DNA from: Campylobacteraceae bacterium
GTDB taxonomy: Bacteria; Campylobacterota; Campylobacteria; Campylobacterales; Campylobacteraceae
Direction of reading: 5' to 3'
Length of the DNA stretch: 64,000 bases
Assembly: GCA_031266555.1 (NCBI GenBank)
Contig: JAISAU010000012.1
Coordinates: 62,001-126,000 of the forward strand
The notes beneath the pieces were generated by a model. The model saw nothing but the letters and a program-made list of their open reading frames with translations. It had not been told where the DNA came from and did no database searches. The position numbers and the translations under genes are program-made. This document shows positions 36,790-47,140 of the stretch, piece by piece (position 1 is the first letter of the stretch; each line of letters begins with the position of its first letter).

Positions 36790-37162
36790 AAATTTGTACA
36801 TAAAAGCAGGCATATTGCCTGCTCCATCACTTTGTTGCATATTTATAAGAAAATATCCCTCCTCTATGCTTTATGATTGTAGTAAATCTTGTGTTGCTTC
36901 CACCGATTTTTCTATTTCTTGCGTTCTAAATTCTATATGTATTTTCTTTGAGAATATTATAATAGTAGGTAAATGCTTTACAATTAGTATTTTATGCTAA
37001 ACGCTATATTACTTTTATTTACACGAAAAAATTTATTTATGGATAATAAATATGTTTGCACTAAAAATAGTGAGAATAGTTTGTTTGTATATCAATAGAA
37101 ATAGATAAATGATTTTCATATGGATATATTAGTGGCAATTGAAACAAAAATTGTTTTAGGTT
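36790..37162. other. Intergenic region holding a decayed gene tail
   Basis: The left half (to about 37030) is AT-rich without recognisable features. The right half contains a degenerate copy of the 3' end of the upstream lipoprotein gene. Confidence 0.6.
37039..37151 (+). pseudogene. Decayed copy of the 3' end of the lipoprotein gene
   Basis: Reading from 37039, the translation MDNKYVCTKNSENSLFVYQ, stop, K, stop, INDFHMDILVAI lines up with the lipoprotein C-terminus NNKYVCTKPSSDGLFLYV then WIEKDDFSYQYLVRAI. Two in-frame stops and several substitutions show decay. The rest of the gene is not found, so this is a tail fragment. Confidence 0.7.
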
Positions 37163-37531
37163 TTACTTGAGCAAGCTCCTTATAAAATAAACCGCAGCAA
37201 AATAACCGGCAAGTCCTAAAAACAAAGATGAGCCGATATACAAAAATGTTTTAAAAATCTCCCCTTTGCTTACCAAAAATCCTGTATCCAACGCGAACGC
37301 TGAAAATGTTGTAAACGAGCCTAAAAGACCGGTTATGAAAAATAGTCTGACGGATGAGGGCACATTGCCTTTGATGATACAATATTCCGCGAATACTCCT
37401 ATCAAAAAACAACCGATAATATTTACAATGAGCGTGTGATAAGGAAATGAGTCTACTTTGAAGAGGTTAAACATCGCGTGGCGCAAAAACGCGCCCAGAA
37501 CCGCGCCTAAAGCAATCGCTAAATAGCCCAA
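37163..37531 (-). CDS. crcB: Fluoride channel CrcB/FluC
   Basis: A 122-residue four-helix membrane protein that exports fluoride as a dual-topology dimer. Family signatures are GAVLGAFLRH near the N-terminus, LIVNIIGCFLIGVF and GLLGSFTTFSAFALDT, with the conserved TTFS Phe-box. No fluoride riboswitch is obvious in the 320-bp upstream region, though I cannot exclude one. It is flanked by decayed copies of the 3' ends of both neighbouring genes, which suggests it came in on a recombining segment. Confidence 0.92.
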   Translation of the reverse strand: MGYLAIALGAVLGAFLRHAMFNLFKVDSFPYHTLIVNIIGCFLIGVFAEYCIIKGNVPSSVRLFFITGLLGSFTTFSAFALDTGFLVSKGEIFKTFLYIGSSLFLGLAGYFAAVYFIRSLLK

Positions 37532-37676
37532 TTAAAAACCTTTTAAATTTTAGCGATAAGTATAGCACATTCGCTTTTAAAGCTGCAATAAAGAATTTCA
37601 GCCTTTAACAATAATTTTTTTGCATTTTTTAAAAAGATAGCGTCGCTTATATGTATAAAATAAAATAGATTCGCCC

Positions 37677-37851
37677 TACATGTAATAGGTTTTATTTTTT
37701 AAAAAAGCGAATTTGCCTTACATGTAAAGCTAAAATATGATAGTAAATACGTAATGTCGTTATCATAACGGCAGATATACTACACGGATTTATGAATTTT
37801 TCAAAAGTACAATACTTCTTACATGTAGCAAAATAAAACTTGTTACATGTA
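37677..37851. repeat. Cluster of four TACATGTA palindromes
   Basis: TACATGTA occurs at 37677, 37719, 37820 and 37844 within 175 bp between crcB and cusS. The copies at 37719 and 37844 share the flank AAAGCTAAAATA and belong to the duplicated kinase tail. Confidence 0.85.
37719..37790 (-). pseudogene. Decayed copy of the 3' end of the sensor kinase gene
   Basis: Read on the minus strand, about 50 bases up to and past the stop resemble the true end of cusS at 37855-37905: both contain TATTTTAGCTTTACATGTAA at the stop, with roughly 80 percent identity by eye upstream. A one-base difference breaks the frame. Confidence 0.6.
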
Positions 37852-37854
37852 AAG

Positions 37855-39219
37855 CTAAAATACGATGCTAAATATGATAATACCGTTTTCATATGTGGCG
37901 AAAATATCTCCTTTGTGGACTTTTATTATAGATTTTACTATGGCAAGTCCTATGCCGCTTCCGCCGCTTTTTCTATTTCTATCGCTCTCAACTCTATAAA
38001 AACGATCAAAAAGTCTATCTATATTTTCTTTAAGAATAGGCGTTTGCGTTTTATTGGAGATTTGCAAAGTTTTTCTATTTTTTAAAAGCGTTACGGTTAT
38101 GGCGCTATTTTTTTCAGCGTAATATATGGCGTTTGAGATAAGATTGGCGATAGCGCGTCTTATCATCTCTTTATTGCCAATTATTTTAAAAGTATCACCT
38201 CGCGTTAAAAGCGTAACATTTTTCTCTTCGGCGAGAATACCAAAATATTCAACCGTTTTTAAAACCTCTTCAGCTAAATCAACCTCGTCTTTTAAGATAG
38301 CTTCTCTCTCACATGTAGACAAAAACAGCATATCATTCACCATTTTGGACATTCGTTCAAGCTCTTCAAGATTTGAATACAGTATCTCTTTATACTCGTC
38401 CGCTTTTCTTGTTTGATTTAGGATTATCTGCGTTTGCGTTACGAGACTGCTTATGGGTGTGCGAAGTTCGTGAGCTATATCGGCGGAAAAGTTTGATTGT
38501 CTCTCAAAGACGTCTTCAATGTTTTCTATCATTTTATTAAAAGAGACTATTAAGCTTTTTAATTCGCTTACGGCATGTTTTTCATCAAGTCTTGTATTAA
38601 GACGCTCCGTCGTAATCTCTTCTATTTTCTTACTGATAGTTTTTATCGGTTTAAAACCAAAATAGATAACTAAAAAAGAGGTTATAACCGTTATAAAACA
38701 AGCTATCAAAGTCGCGAACCATAAACTTGTCCTAAAATAGTGAATATAATGCTGATGAAAATCTATATTCATTCCGACGGTTATTTTTGCCGCGTATTCG
38801 CTATTTTGAATAGTTGACATAAGTATGCGGTAGTAGTTTTCGCCGTTATTCCATACTTGAATTTTCTCATTTTGTAAAAGTCTGTTTTTAGCGATAAGCG
38901 CCATTAAATCCCCATCATCGCTATCTGAGAGGTAAACTATATCGTTGTTTTTATCTTCAAGATAGATAAATACGTTTGGGTGAGCCAAAAGTATGGAGGC
39001 GAAAGAGGTTTTTAGCGTTGATGTGTTATTTGAAAGTTTTAGACTGTTTTTTGCGGATTTTGAGACAAGTTCCAACTCGTACATGTCCATTTCCGTAAAG
39101 TGAATTTTAATCGTGTACTCTATATAAAGTCCAAAAAACAGAAAAATCAAAACGGTAGCGAAACTTACTACCGCCATTAGTCGTAAAATTAATGATTTTG
39201 GATTTAAAAATTTTAACAT
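37855..39219 (-). CDS. cusS: Heavy-metal sensor histidine kinase, CusS-like
   Basis: A 454-residue sensor kinase with two transmembrane segments (~14-36 and ~162-184) and a ~125-residue periplasmic domain. A HAMP domain follows (PIKTISKKIEEITTERLNTRL), then the H-box FSADIAHELRTPISSLVTQTQ. The ATPase has IRRAIANLISNAIYYA (N-box) and GSGIGLAIVKSI (G-box). It is last in the cusF-B-A-R-S run, 4 bp after the regulator, so it should sense periplasmic copper or silver. The C-terminus is normal, but a decayed second copy of it lies just downstream. Confidence 0.87.
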   Translation of the reverse strand: MLKFLNPKSLILRLMAVVSFATVLIFLFFGLYIEYTIKIHFTEMDMYELELVSKSAKNSLKLSNNTSTLKTSFASILLAHPNVFIYLEDKNNDIVYLSDSDDGDLMALIAKNRLLQNEKIQVWNNGENYYRILMSTIQNSEYAAKITVGMNIDFHQHYIHYFRTSLWFATLIACFITVITSFLVIYFGFKPIKTISKKIEEITTERLNTRLDEKHAVSELKSLIVSFNKMIENIEDVFERQSNFSADIAHELRTPISSLVTQTQIILNQTRKADEYKEILYSNLEELERMSKMVNDMLFLSTCEREAILKDEVDLAEEVLKTVEYFGILAEEKNVTLLTRGDTFKIIGNKEMIRRAIANLISNAIYYAEKNSAITVTLLKNRKTLQISNKTQTPILKENIDRLFDRFYRVESDRNRKSGGSGIGLAIVKSIIKVHKGDIFATYENGIIIFSIVF

Positions 39220-39223
39220 GAAC

Positions 39224-39898
39224 TTATCTTAGTTCCAAAATATATCCCATTCCGCGCACGGTATGTATTAGTTTTTTATCAAAACCGTTATCTATTTTAT
39301 TTCTAAGCCTTTTTATCATAGTATCAATCACATTTCTATCGCTGTCAAAATTTATGTCCCATATATTTGAGGCTATTAACGACCTTGTGACAACTTCGCC
39401 TTTGTATGAGAGCAAAAATTCAAGCAATAAAAACTCTTTATTTGTTAAATCTATCTTTTTCTCGCCTCTGTTGACAACTCTTTTTATCAGATCCACGGAC
39501 AAATCGCCTATCTGAATTTTTGTGGGTTTTATATCTTTGCTTTTGCGTCTGAGCAGACTTCGCACTCTTGCCAAAAGTTCGGCGAAATCAAACGGTTTTG
39601 CTATATAATCGTCCGCTCCCGTGTCTAGTCCTTTTACTTTATCTCGCGTTTTATCTAAAGCGCTAAGAAGTAAAATAGGAGTCGCGAGATTCTCTTTTCG
39701 TATAATTTGTATAAGTTCCAATCCGTCGATAAAAGGGAGCATAATGTCTAAAATTATCAAGTCGTATTTTTCCGTAAGCGCCAAATGCTGACCGTTTAAT
39801 CCGTCTGTCGCCACATCTACCACAAATCCGGCTTCCATCAAACCTTGTTTTAAGTAGTTGCCAAGCTTTATCTCATCTTCTACGACTAATAGTTTCAT
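39224..39898 (-). CDS. cusR: Heavy-metal response regulator, CusR-like
   Basis: A 224-residue OmpR-family regulator. The receiver has [16 protein letters not shown], the phosphoacceptor Asp in [16 protein letters not shown] and Lys in [17 protein letters not shown]. The winged helix has [34 protein letters not shown] and [11 protein letters not shown], all typical of CusR/CopR. It lies 54 bp after cusA and just before cusS, and probably activates its own operon from cusF. Confidence 0.9.
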   Translation of the reverse strand: MKLLVVEDEIKLGNYLKQGLMEAGFVVDVATDGLNGQHLALTEKYDLIILDIMLPFIDGLELIQIIRKENLATPILLLSALDKTRDKVKGLDTGADDYIAKPFDFAELLARVRSLLRRKSKDIKPTKIQIGDLSVDLIKRVVNRGEKKIDLTNKEFLLLEFLLSYKGEVVTRSLIASNIWDINFDSDRNVIDTMIKRLRNKIDNGFDKKLIHTVRGMGYILELR

Positions 39899-39952
39899 GG
39901 TATCTCCTTTAAAACGTCAAATACAGATTATACTAAAATATACGCGAAATTG

Positions 39953-42900
39953 TTAATCGTTTTCAATTTTCATTTTGATTTTTGACATTTTCAAAATTTT
40001 ATAAGCGGCAGGTATAATGAACATGGACAGCAAAGGCGCGGTTATCATTCCGCCTATCATTGGAGCCGCGATAGCTCTCATCACCTCAGAACCAGCACCC
40101 TGTCCAACTAAAATCGGCAAAAGCCCCGCCACAATAACGGTGACCGTCATAGCTTTTGGACGCACTCTTAAAACCGCTCCCTCATATAAAGCTTCGTCCA
40201 AATCTTTTTCATTCATCTTCGACGTATCCGCTAATTTTGGATGATTTTTAATAGCTTGCTTTAAATATACCAGCATAACTACTCCAAATTCCGCCGCGAG
40301 TCCTGCCAACGCGATAAATCCCGTGCCTGTAGCTACGGAAAAATTATAACCTTGCAAATACAAAAACCAAAAACTTCCTATTAGCGCGAAAGGCATGGTA
40401 AGTATAATTAGCAGCGCTTCGCTAAATCGTTTAAAAGCGAGGTAAAGCAGGACAAATATGATAGCGAATGTAAAAGGTATCATTAATTTGAGCTTCTGAT
40501 TTGCTCTTTGCAAAAGTTCAAATTGACCCGTATAAGAGATACTGATGCCGGTACTATTAATCTCTTCGTCAATCAACGCTTTCAAATCCCTAACTACCGA
40601 CACTATATCTCTGTTTCCGGCGTCTATATAGACCCAACTGGCAGGACGCGCGTTTTCGCTCTTTAGCATAGGAGTACCCGAGGTTATTTTGATATCCGCG
40701 ACGTCTCCAAGCGTGATTTGCTGACCCATTGGAGTTAATATAGGCAGTTTTTTCAACGTTTCCACGCTATTTCGGTAGTTTTGCGGATATCGTATATTTA
40801 TCGGATATCTGGCGACTCCTTCGACGCTTTGCCCGACTATCTCCCCGCCTATAGCTAAAGAGACAAAAAGCTGAACGTCGTCTATATTCATAGCGTATCT
40901 GCTTGCCCGCTCTCTTTTAATGTCTATATCTATGTAACGTCCGCCGACCAATTTTTCGGCAAGCGCGGAAGTAACTCCCTCAACTCTTTTGCTTATGTCT
41001 TGAATTTGCGTCGCCGCTTTATCAATCTCTTCCAAGTTCACGCCTGAGATTTTTACGCCTATAGGACTTTTAACGCCGGTTGAAAGCATATCTATTCGGC
41101 TTCTTATGGGAAATACCCACAAATTAGCGACTCCGGGAAATCGTACTCTTTCGTCAAGTTCTTTTATTATTTTATCTATATCCATACCTTCTCGCCACTC
41201 GCTTTGAGGCTTTAGCTTAATAACCGTCTCTATCATTGACATGGGAGCTGGATCCGTCGCGCTATCGGCGCGTCCCGCTTTGCCAAACACGCTCTCAACT
41301 TCCGGCAATGTTTTTATGAGTTTATCGCTGTTTTGAAGCAATCTCGCTGCCTCAGCAGAAGATATGCCAGGAAGCGTAGAAGGCATGTAGAGTAAATCGC
41401 CTTCGTTTATTCGAGGTAAAAACTCTCCGCCTATTTTTTTAAGCGGCACAATAATAGTTGATAGTGCAAGTAAAGCTACAAGTATCGTTACTTTCGGGTA
41501 TCTAAGCACAAGAGTTAACGCGGGGCGATATATTTTGATAAGAAAGTTATTTAGCGGATTTTGACTCTCTTTTGGAATTTTACCTCTTATCCAATAACCC
41601 ATTAATATCGGTATCGCGGTAACGGCGAGTATAGCGGCTCCCGCCATAGAGTAAGTTTTGGTAAACGCCAGCGGTTTGAACAATCTCCCTTCCTCGCCTT
41701 CAAGCGTAAAAATAGGAATAAAAGATAAAGTTATGATAAGTAGACTAATGAATAAAGCCGGTCCAACCTCTATGGAAGCTTCGGCTATTAAATTCCACCG
41801 TTCTTTTGATGAAAGAGGTTGGTTTTGATTTACATGTAAGCGTTTTTCAATCTTTTTATGAGCGTTTTCCACCATAACAATAGCGGCGTCTACCATAGCT
41901 CCTATGGCGATGGCTATTCCGCCTAAAGACATAATATTAGCGTTAATACCTTGAAAATGCATAATTATAAACGCGGCAAAAACTCCAAGCGGCAGCGAGA
42001 TGATGGCAACAAACGAAGAGCGCATATGCCATAAAAACAACATGCAAACGAGTGCTACTACGACAAACTCTTCAATGAGCTTTAAAGTCAAATTGTCAAT
42101 AGCTCTGTCTATAAGCTCGCTTCTATCATAAACCGTGACTATATCAATACCTTTTGGCAGACTTGACTTTAGCGATTGTAATTTCTCTTTTATTTGCGAT
42201 ATAACCTCTTTCGTGTTTTTACCCGAACGTATAAGTATAATGCCCCCAGCCGTCTCTCCTTCGCCGTTAAATTCGCCGATTCCTCGTCTCATTTGCGCGC
42301 CTATAGAAATTCTCGCGACATCTTTGAGATATACGCTAACGCCGTTTTCATACGTTTTTAAAACGATATTGCCAAAATCTTCCAAAGAACTCAAATACCC
42401 GCTTGCCCGCACCATATATTCGGCTTCCGCCAATTCAACGACAGAACCTCCCATCTCCTGATTTGATTTATCAAGGGATTGTTTTACGCTGGAAAGCGGT
42501 ATATTGTATTGCGCCAATTTTAGCGGCTCGATTGCTATTTGATACTCTTTGACAACGCCGCCAATAGATGCTACTTCGGCGATATTTGGAATAGTTTTGA
42601 GTTCAAATTTTAAAAACCAATCTTGCAAACTTCTAAGCTCAGATAAGTCATAAGTATTTGTTTTATCTACCAAAACATATTCGTAAATCCAGCCTATCCC
42701 AGTAGCGTCGGGTCCTATTTGCGCAGTAACTCCTTGCGGAAGTTTAGCTTGATTTAGGTATTCCAAAACACGAGATCTTGCCCAGTATAAATCCGTGCCG
42801 TCCTCAAAAATGATATATATAAAAGATTCGCCAAATGATGAAAAGCCTCTTACGGTTTTTGCTCCGGGGACTGATAACATAAGCGTTGAAAGAGGATAGG

Positions 42901-43096
42901 TTATCTGATTTTCAACTATTTGAGGAGCTTGAGAAGGATAACTTGCCTGTACGATAACTTGCGTATCCGACAAATCCGGCAAAGCGTCGATAGGAGTATT
43001 TCGAATTGTCCAAATGCCAAAGATAGTCAAAAAAACTAAACCCGTAATTACTAAAAAACGGTTTTTTATAGAGGCTTTGATGATATATTCAATCAT
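39953..43096 (-). CDS. cusA: Copper/silver RND efflux pump CusA
   Basis: A 1047-residue heavy-metal RND transporter. The N-terminus ([18 protein letters not shown]) leads into [23 protein letters not shown] split over a short gap. Methionines of the CusA metal relay are recognisable in the contexts [26 protein letters not shown] and [36 protein letters not shown] is the proton-relay helix of TM4. It takes metal from the periplasm and cytoplasm. Its start overlaps the cusB end by 8 bp. Confidence 0.95.
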   Translation of the reverse strand: MIEYIIKASIKNRFLVITGLVFLTIFGIWTIRNTPIDALPDLSDTQVIVQASYPSQAPQIVENQITYPLSTLMLSVPGAKTVRGFSSFGESFIYIIFEDGTDLYWARSRVLEYLNQAKLPQGVTAQIGPDATGIGWIYEYVLVDKTNTYDLSELRSLQDWFLKFELKTIPNIAEVASIGGVVKEYQIAIEPLKLAQYNIPLSSVKQSLDKSNQEMGGSVVELAEAEYMVRASGYLSSLEDFGNIVLKTYENGVSVYLKDVARISIGAQMRRGIGEFNGEGETAGGIILIRSGKNTKEVISQIKEKLQSLKSSLPKGIDIVTVYDRSELIDRAIDNLTLKLIEEFVVVALVCMLFLWHMRSSFVAIISLPLGVFAAFIIMHFQGINANIMSLGGIAIAIGAMVDAAIVMVENAHKKIEKRLHVNQNQPLSSKERWNLIAEASIEVGPALFISLLIITLSFIPIFTLEGEEGRLFKPLAFTKTYSMAGAAILAVTAIPILMGYWIRGKIPKESQNPLNNFLIKIYRPALTLVLRYPKVTILVALLALSTIIVPLKKIGGEFLPRINEGDLLYMPSTLPGISSAEAARLLQNSDKLIKTLPEVESVFGKAGRADSATDPAPMSMIETVIKLKPQSEWREGMDIDKIIKELDERVRFPGVANLWVFPIRSRIDMLSTGVKSPIGVKISGVNLEEIDKAATQIQDISKRVEGVTSALAEKLVGGRYIDIDIKRERASRYAMNIDDVQLFVSLAIGGEIVGQSVEGVARYPINIRYPQNYRNSVETLKKLPILTPMGQQITLGDVADIKITSGTPMLKSENARPASWVYIDAGNRDIVSVVRDLKALIDEEINSTGISISYTGQFELLQRANQKLKLMIPFTFAIIFVLLYLAFKRFSEALLIILTMPFALIGSFWFLYLQGYNFSVATGTGFIALAGLAAEFGVVMLVYLKQAIKNHPKLADTSKMNEKDLDEALYEGAVLRVRPKAMTVTVIVAGLLPILVGQGAGSEVMRAIAAPMIGGMITAPLLSMFIIPAAYKILKMSKIKMKIEND

Positions 43097-44264
43097 TGTC
43101 GATTTTTCTCATTCTATCAAGCGCGCCTGTTATGTCGGCTTCAGAATCTATCAAAAATACACCCGTTTGTACGACGCTCTCGTTTTCGCTTAAACCTAAA
43201 ACTGCTGTAAATCCGTTTGATTCGCCAAGAATTTTTATAAGTTTTGGCACAAACGCCCCGTTATCGTCGACGGTAATTACTCGTTGCTCGCCGCCGGTGT
43301 CTATTACCGCGCTTGAAGGGATTAAAAGCATATCGTCGCTTTTTGTTTTTATATTTATATACGCGCTCATACCGGGCTTTAATATATTTTTTTCATTATC
43401 TATTTTTGCTCTTAAGTTTAAAGTTTTAGTGATTTGATTTACGCTTGGCAAAACCTCTACATGTAGCAAGCTAAACTCTTGCTTTAAAGATGGGATATAT
43501 ATGCTAAACTCGCTTTTTTCATTGATAAAAGAGGTTAGGGATTCGGGTACAAAAGCGTTCACCCATATCGGAAAGACGCTTTGAATCACGGCTACTATTT
43601 TATCTTTTGAAAAGTTCATTCCGTCTCTTAAATCGTATGCGGTGATAATACCGTTTATCGGAGATTTTATAGTAAATTTTGTTTGAATTTTGAGCGTTTT
43701 TTGCAGCGTTTGTATGTCCTCTTTAGGCATTCCCAAAAGTCTCAAACGTTCCAACACACTTTTGTTTTTTGAGAAAAGATATTCGCTTTGAGCTTCCACC
43801 CATTCTGGCACCGTGATATCTATAAGCGCGTCGCCTTTTTTGACGCTGTCTCCCGCGCTAAAAGCGTACGCTTTTTCAACAAATCCATCCGCTCGCGGCT
43901 GAATAACAACTAAACTATGATTGTTATAATCTAAATTCGCGCTCACACTTTGGGAAAATACGAGATTTCCAAAATGTGCTTTTTGCGTGCGAAGAGCCAA
44001 GTTTTGCGTTTGAATCGGATCTATCCTGACGCCTTCAAACGCTTGCTTTTCATCCGCGTATTTTGGCACTAAATCCATATCCATAAAAGGAGAAGATCCC
44101 GGGGCGTCAAATTTAGTATTGGGATACATCGGGTCGTACCAAAAAAGTATTTGTCTCTCTTTTGCTCTTTGCTCTACATGTAGCGGACTAAAATAAAACC
44201 AAACCGCGAAAAAAACTAAAATATTTGATAATAAAATAAACGCGGCTATTTTTATATTTTTCAT
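43089..44264 (-). CDS. cusB: Periplasmic adaptor CusB
   Basis: A 391-residue membrane-fusion protein. An N-terminal membrane anchor is followed by the CusB metal-binding entry [28 protein letters not shown], given here over two pieces: [15 protein letters not shown] and [13 protein letters not shown], with metal-binding Met residues. [19 protein letters not shown] and the hairpin and beta-barrel domains follow. Two TACATGTA palindromes lie within it (43458 and 44175). It links CusA to an outer-membrane channel that is not encoded in this operon. Confidence 0.93.
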   Translation of the reverse strand: MKNIKIAAFILLSNILVFFAVWFYFSPLHVEQRAKERQILFWYDPMYPNTKFDAPGSSPFMDMDLVPKYADEKQAFEGVRIDPIQTQNLALRTQKAHFGNLVFSQSVSANLDYNNHSLVVIQPRADGFVEKAYAFSAGDSVKKGDALIDITVPEWVEAQSEYLFSKNKSVLERLRLLGMPKEDIQTLQKTLKIQTKFTIKSPINGIITAYDLRDGMNFSKDKIVAVIQSVFPIWVNAFVPESLTSFINEKSEFSIYIPSLKQEFSLLHVEVLPSVNQITKTLNLRAKIDNEKNILKPGMSAYINIKTKSDDMLLIPSSAVIDTGGEQRVITVDDNGAFVPKLIKILGESNGFTAVLGLSENESVVQTGVFLIDSEADITGALDRMRKIDND

Positions 44265-44593
44265 ATCTTTTTTACGCTTTTAAGAAGCGAGATTTTTCCT
44301 TGCTGCACAAAACTAAACTCTATATTATCCCCCTCTTTTAAATCCTTTATTAGGTTCTCATCCTCAAATGTAAATCGCATAGTCATCGCGGGCCACGAGA
44401 GAAGTTCTATAGCTTCGTGTTCAATCGTGATTTTTTTATTTACCAAATTTATGCCTTTAACAACTCCTTTTGAGAAAATATTCGCTGTTCGCATCTGTTT
44501 TGTCTCTGTCTCGTGATGTTCGTGAGAATGCTGAGAGAATACTGGAAACGCCGATAAAAAAATAGCTAAAACCGCCATTTTAAACTTTTTCAT
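44261..44593 (-). CDS. cusF: Periplasmic copper-binding protein CusF
   Basis: A 110-residue exported protein (signal MKKFKMAVLAIFLSAFPVFS). A His/Glu-rich stretch SHEHHETET precedes the CusF fold. The copper site is LLSWPAMTMRFTF, with Trp and two Met as in E. coli CusF. It hands Cu(I)/Ag(I) to CusB. It is the first gene of the operon and overlaps cusB by 4 bp. Confidence 0.92.
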   Translation of the reverse strand: MKKFKMAVLAIFLSAFPVFSQHSHEHHETETKQMRTANIFSKGVVKGINLVNKKITIEHEAIELLSWPAMTMRFTFEDENLIKDLKEGDNIEFSFVQQGKISLLKSVKKI

Positions 44594-44680
44594 ATTAAAT
44601 CCTTTGAAAAGAAATTGAAAAAGTGTAGCAGATTTATTGTGGCAAAAACGTGGTATAAAAATTACATTTTTGTCATAAAA

Positions 44681-45841
44681 CTATAAAGTATAAGCTTTTT
44701 TCCCATATACAAAATGATATAAAAATATACATGTAGCGGTAATCACGGCAGCGCTCGCGAACAATCCGTCAAAACCTATATACGGCACTAAAAGTCCGTA
44801 TAAATAAGGTCCAGCACCTATACCCAAATCCATAAAAATAAAATATGTGGACATGGCTTGAGAAACCGAGCGACCTTTAACAAGTTTGATACATACGGTT
44901 TGTATGGCGGTTTGAAAGTTCGCTATGCCAAGTCCTAAAAAAAGAGCGGACGAGAGCATTAAAATAGGCGTTTTGGCTAAATACAGCAGTATAAATCCGA
45001 TACATGTAAAAAACAAAGAGGGATATATAATGATATTAGCGCCCCTTTTATCAAAAGTTTTGCCGGTAAACGGGCGCGATATAAAAGCCGCCGCCGCATA
45101 TACTAGAAAAAATATGCCGGCTGTTTGTGAAAGACTGATATTCTCAGCGTATATCGGTAAAAAAGCTTGCAAACTGCCATATCCCGCCACAACAAGCATA
45201 GTTACAATAGAAACGGGCAAAACGGCGTAAGAGATATAATTCGCTAAGCTAAAAGAGTTTTTTTTAACTTCAAACGCGCTATTTGCGATATGTGGATATG
45301 AGACAAAAAGAGCGAAAACAAAACTTACCACTCCAACAGCGAGACAAAAGATAAATATCGTGTAAAAGCTTACATGTAACATCATATATATTGCTAAAAA
45401 AGGACCTATCGCCATAGCGATAACAGCGCTTAAGCTAAAGTAGTTTATGCCCTGACCGTGCAGCTCTTTTGGTATTATGTGGACTACAAGCACGCTGGCG
45501 ACCGTTCCGATACAGCCTATACCAATACCGTTTATAAAACGCACGGTCATAAAAAAATAGAGATTGTCAACCGCAAGATACGAAGCGAGACTTAAAATAT
45601 ATATGCCAATACCTATAAAAATTAGTTTTTTAAATCCTAAGGAAAGGACTATTCTACCGGCTATAAATCGTCCACATAAACATCCGATAAGTATAAGACC
45701 CGCCGCAAATCCGCCAAGACTGTTGCTTGCTTGAAATTTGCTCACGGCATACGGTACGCTTATAACAAACAACATATAATACGCTGTTAAAACAAAAAAA
45801 TTTATCAAAGCGACATATGTGAAATTTTTTGTAAATATCAT
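44681..45841 (-). CDS. Major facilitator superfamily transporter
   Basis: A 386-residue MFS protein with about 12 hydrophobic segments. GFKKLIFIGIGIYILS and FLVYAAAAFISRPFTGKTFDKRG resemble the loop motifs of YfcJ/YhhS-type exporters. Its substrate is unknown. It is transcribed away from the muramidase cassette, and its upstream gap contains the start of that region. It lies 87 bp downstream of cusF (same strand direction, cusF reads away), so it is not obviously part of the metal operon. Confidence 0.85.
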   Translation of the reverse strand: MIFTKNFTYVALINFFVLTAYYMLFVISVPYAVSKFQASNSLGGFAAGLILIGCLCGRFIAGRIVLSLGFKKLIFIGIGIYILSLASYLAVDNLYFFMTVRFINGIGIGCIGTVASVLVVHIIPKELHGQGINYFSLSAVIAMAIGPFLAIYMMLHVSFYTIFIFCLAVGVVSFVFALFVSYPHIANSAFEVKKNSFSLANYISYAVLPVSIVTMLVVAGYGSLQAFLPIYAENISLSQTAGIFFLVYAAAAFISRPFTGKTFDKRGANIIIYPSLFFTCIGFILLYLAKTPILMLSSALFLGLGIANFQTAIQTVCIKLVKGRSVSQAMSTYFIFMDLGIGAGPYLYGLLVPYIGFDGLFASAAVITATCIFLYHFVYGKKAYTL

Positions 45842-46152
45842 TGATGATTCCTGAAGGCAGTTTTTGCAAAACCGTAATTCTACTCCGAATATCTTAAAGT
45901 TTTAAAAATTAAAAAGCTCGTCCAAATCGCATAAAATTATATTAATATAACAAGTAAAAGCTACAAAAACGAAAAATATTAGTGCTCTTTAATTCATCTT
46001 TTACATGTAACCTTACTCAAACCACTAAAATAACTCAGAGTAAAAAAAGTTACAAAAAGCCAATAATTTCATTAACAAAAACAATAATTTGCAGCAATAG
46101 ATGGTGAAACGCTATATAATACCCAAATCCTTACTTTACAAAAGGAGACCGT
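45842..46152. other. Divergent intergenic region
   Basis: About 310 bp between the MFS gene and the inhibitor-like cassette. It holds TACATGTA at 46002, a candidate -10 box at 46115 and an AAAAGGAG ribosome binding site near 46141. Nothing else is evident. Confidence 0.6.
46115..46120 (+). promoter_or_regulatory. Candidate -10 element for the inhibitor/muramidase cassette
   Basis: TATAAT 32 bp before the ATG at 46153. It is the only good promoter-like site seen ahead of the cassette, so the following genes are probably one transcript. Confidence 0.5.
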
Positions 46153-47139
46153 ATGAAACCCATCGTCAAACTTTTAATATTTTTAATTTTTTGTTTTCAA
46201 TACGTTAATGCTTCCCCCAACTGGTTTTTAAGATATGAACCTACCGAATGTTCTTTATCTCTTTATATAGGCGAAAGCAAATGTATCAAACTTGTTTATC
46301 AAGAAGTAGACGAAAGATTAGATAGATCTTATAAAAATATCTCAAAATATGTTTCTGAAAATAGAACGGTTCAGCTTACAAAAGAGTATAACTTCTTGTT
46401 GAGAATAAAAAATGAGTTTTGCGCCAGACATCCTGAAAAAATGGGACCTTGCAAAGAAGCGGAGGAGATGTTGGATAAAGAGTATAAAAATGTCTTAAAA
46501 AACATTGATGCTGTAAAGCTTATAAAGAAATATCCGCTCTGGATAGAGATGAGAGACGAGTTTTGCAGTATGTATTCGGATAATCAAACGAAATTACAAC
46601 TATGCCATATAGACTTAGGCATTGACAAACTCCACGAATTTTGGAATATGGAATGGGAGATTGACAGCATACCCTATTTTGAAGGCAAATGGTTAAGTTG
46701 CGGTCAAAATTATCACGATGACGGTATCTCATGCGCGCTTAGTTTTTTTGTGGAGCAAAACGGTAAGATATGCGGAGCTTGGCGGTCGATGGGTATTGAT
46801 TATATTAGCGGTATTAGAGCTCGCTTTATAAAAGTAAAAGAGGATGGGATGGCTTATACTGACATAGGATGTTATGACGGTCACTCCAGTGATAATGCTT
46901 GCAGTATTTATACAATAGGCAACAATAGTAAAAGATTAAATAAAGAGCAATTAGACAGTAATGTTTCAAATTGGCAAAGTTATGATTATTATGATGTAGT
47001 TTTTGGGCAATACTACTACGGCAAAGATTTTTTTTGGCGATCAAACATCAAAACTCCATTTTTGCCAAATGAGAAAGAAAAGCTTATTGAAGATAATAAA
47101 TGGCTTCAAGATTGCCTGAAAAAAGATGAAGGAAAATAA
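46153..47139 (+). CDS. Exported LprI/DUF1311-like protein, putative lysozyme-inhibitor immunity protein 1
   Basis: A 328-residue protein with a signal peptide (MKPIVKLLIFLIFCFQYVNA). The mature N-terminus has paired helices with conserved Cys: CSLSLYIGESKCIKLVYQEV, RLDRSYKNI and LRIKNEFC, then a second such unit (LDKEYKNV to MRDEFCSMY). This is the pattern of LprI/DUF1311 proteins, some of which inhibit lysozymes. The C-terminal ~150 residues form a Cys- and aromatic-rich domain ending EKLIEDNKWLQDCL. It is a paralogue of the next gene, with an extra helix-pair unit. A muramidase-like gene follows, so I infer a periplasmic immunity role. Confidence 0.65.
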   Translation: MKPIVKLLIFLIFCFQYVNASPNWFLRYEPTECSLSLYIGESKCIKLVYQEVDERLDRSYKNISKYVSENRTVQLTKEYNFLLRIKNEFCARHPEKMGPCKEAEEMLDKEYKNVLKNIDAVKLIKKYPLWIEMRDEFCSMYSDNQTKLQLCHIDLGIDKLHEFWNMEWEIDSIPYFEGKWLSCGQNYHDDGISCALSFFVEQNGKICGAWRSMGIDYISGIRARFIKVKEDGMAYTDIGCYDGHSSDNACSIYTIGNNSKRLNKEQLDSNVSNWQSYDYYDVVFGQYYYGKDFFWRSNIKTPFLPNEKEKLIEDNKWLQDCLKKDEGK

Positions 47140-47140
47140 C

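Noticed and set aside
37532-37676. Fluoride riboswitch upstream of crcB
   Set aside because: The region was scanned for the conserved fluoride aptamer layout; nothing convincing could be seen, though a covariance search would be needed to exclude it.
37692-37892. 66-codon minus-strand frame overlapping the end of cusS
   Set aside because: It arises from the decayed kinase-tail copy and the frame-shifted true tail, not from a separate gene.
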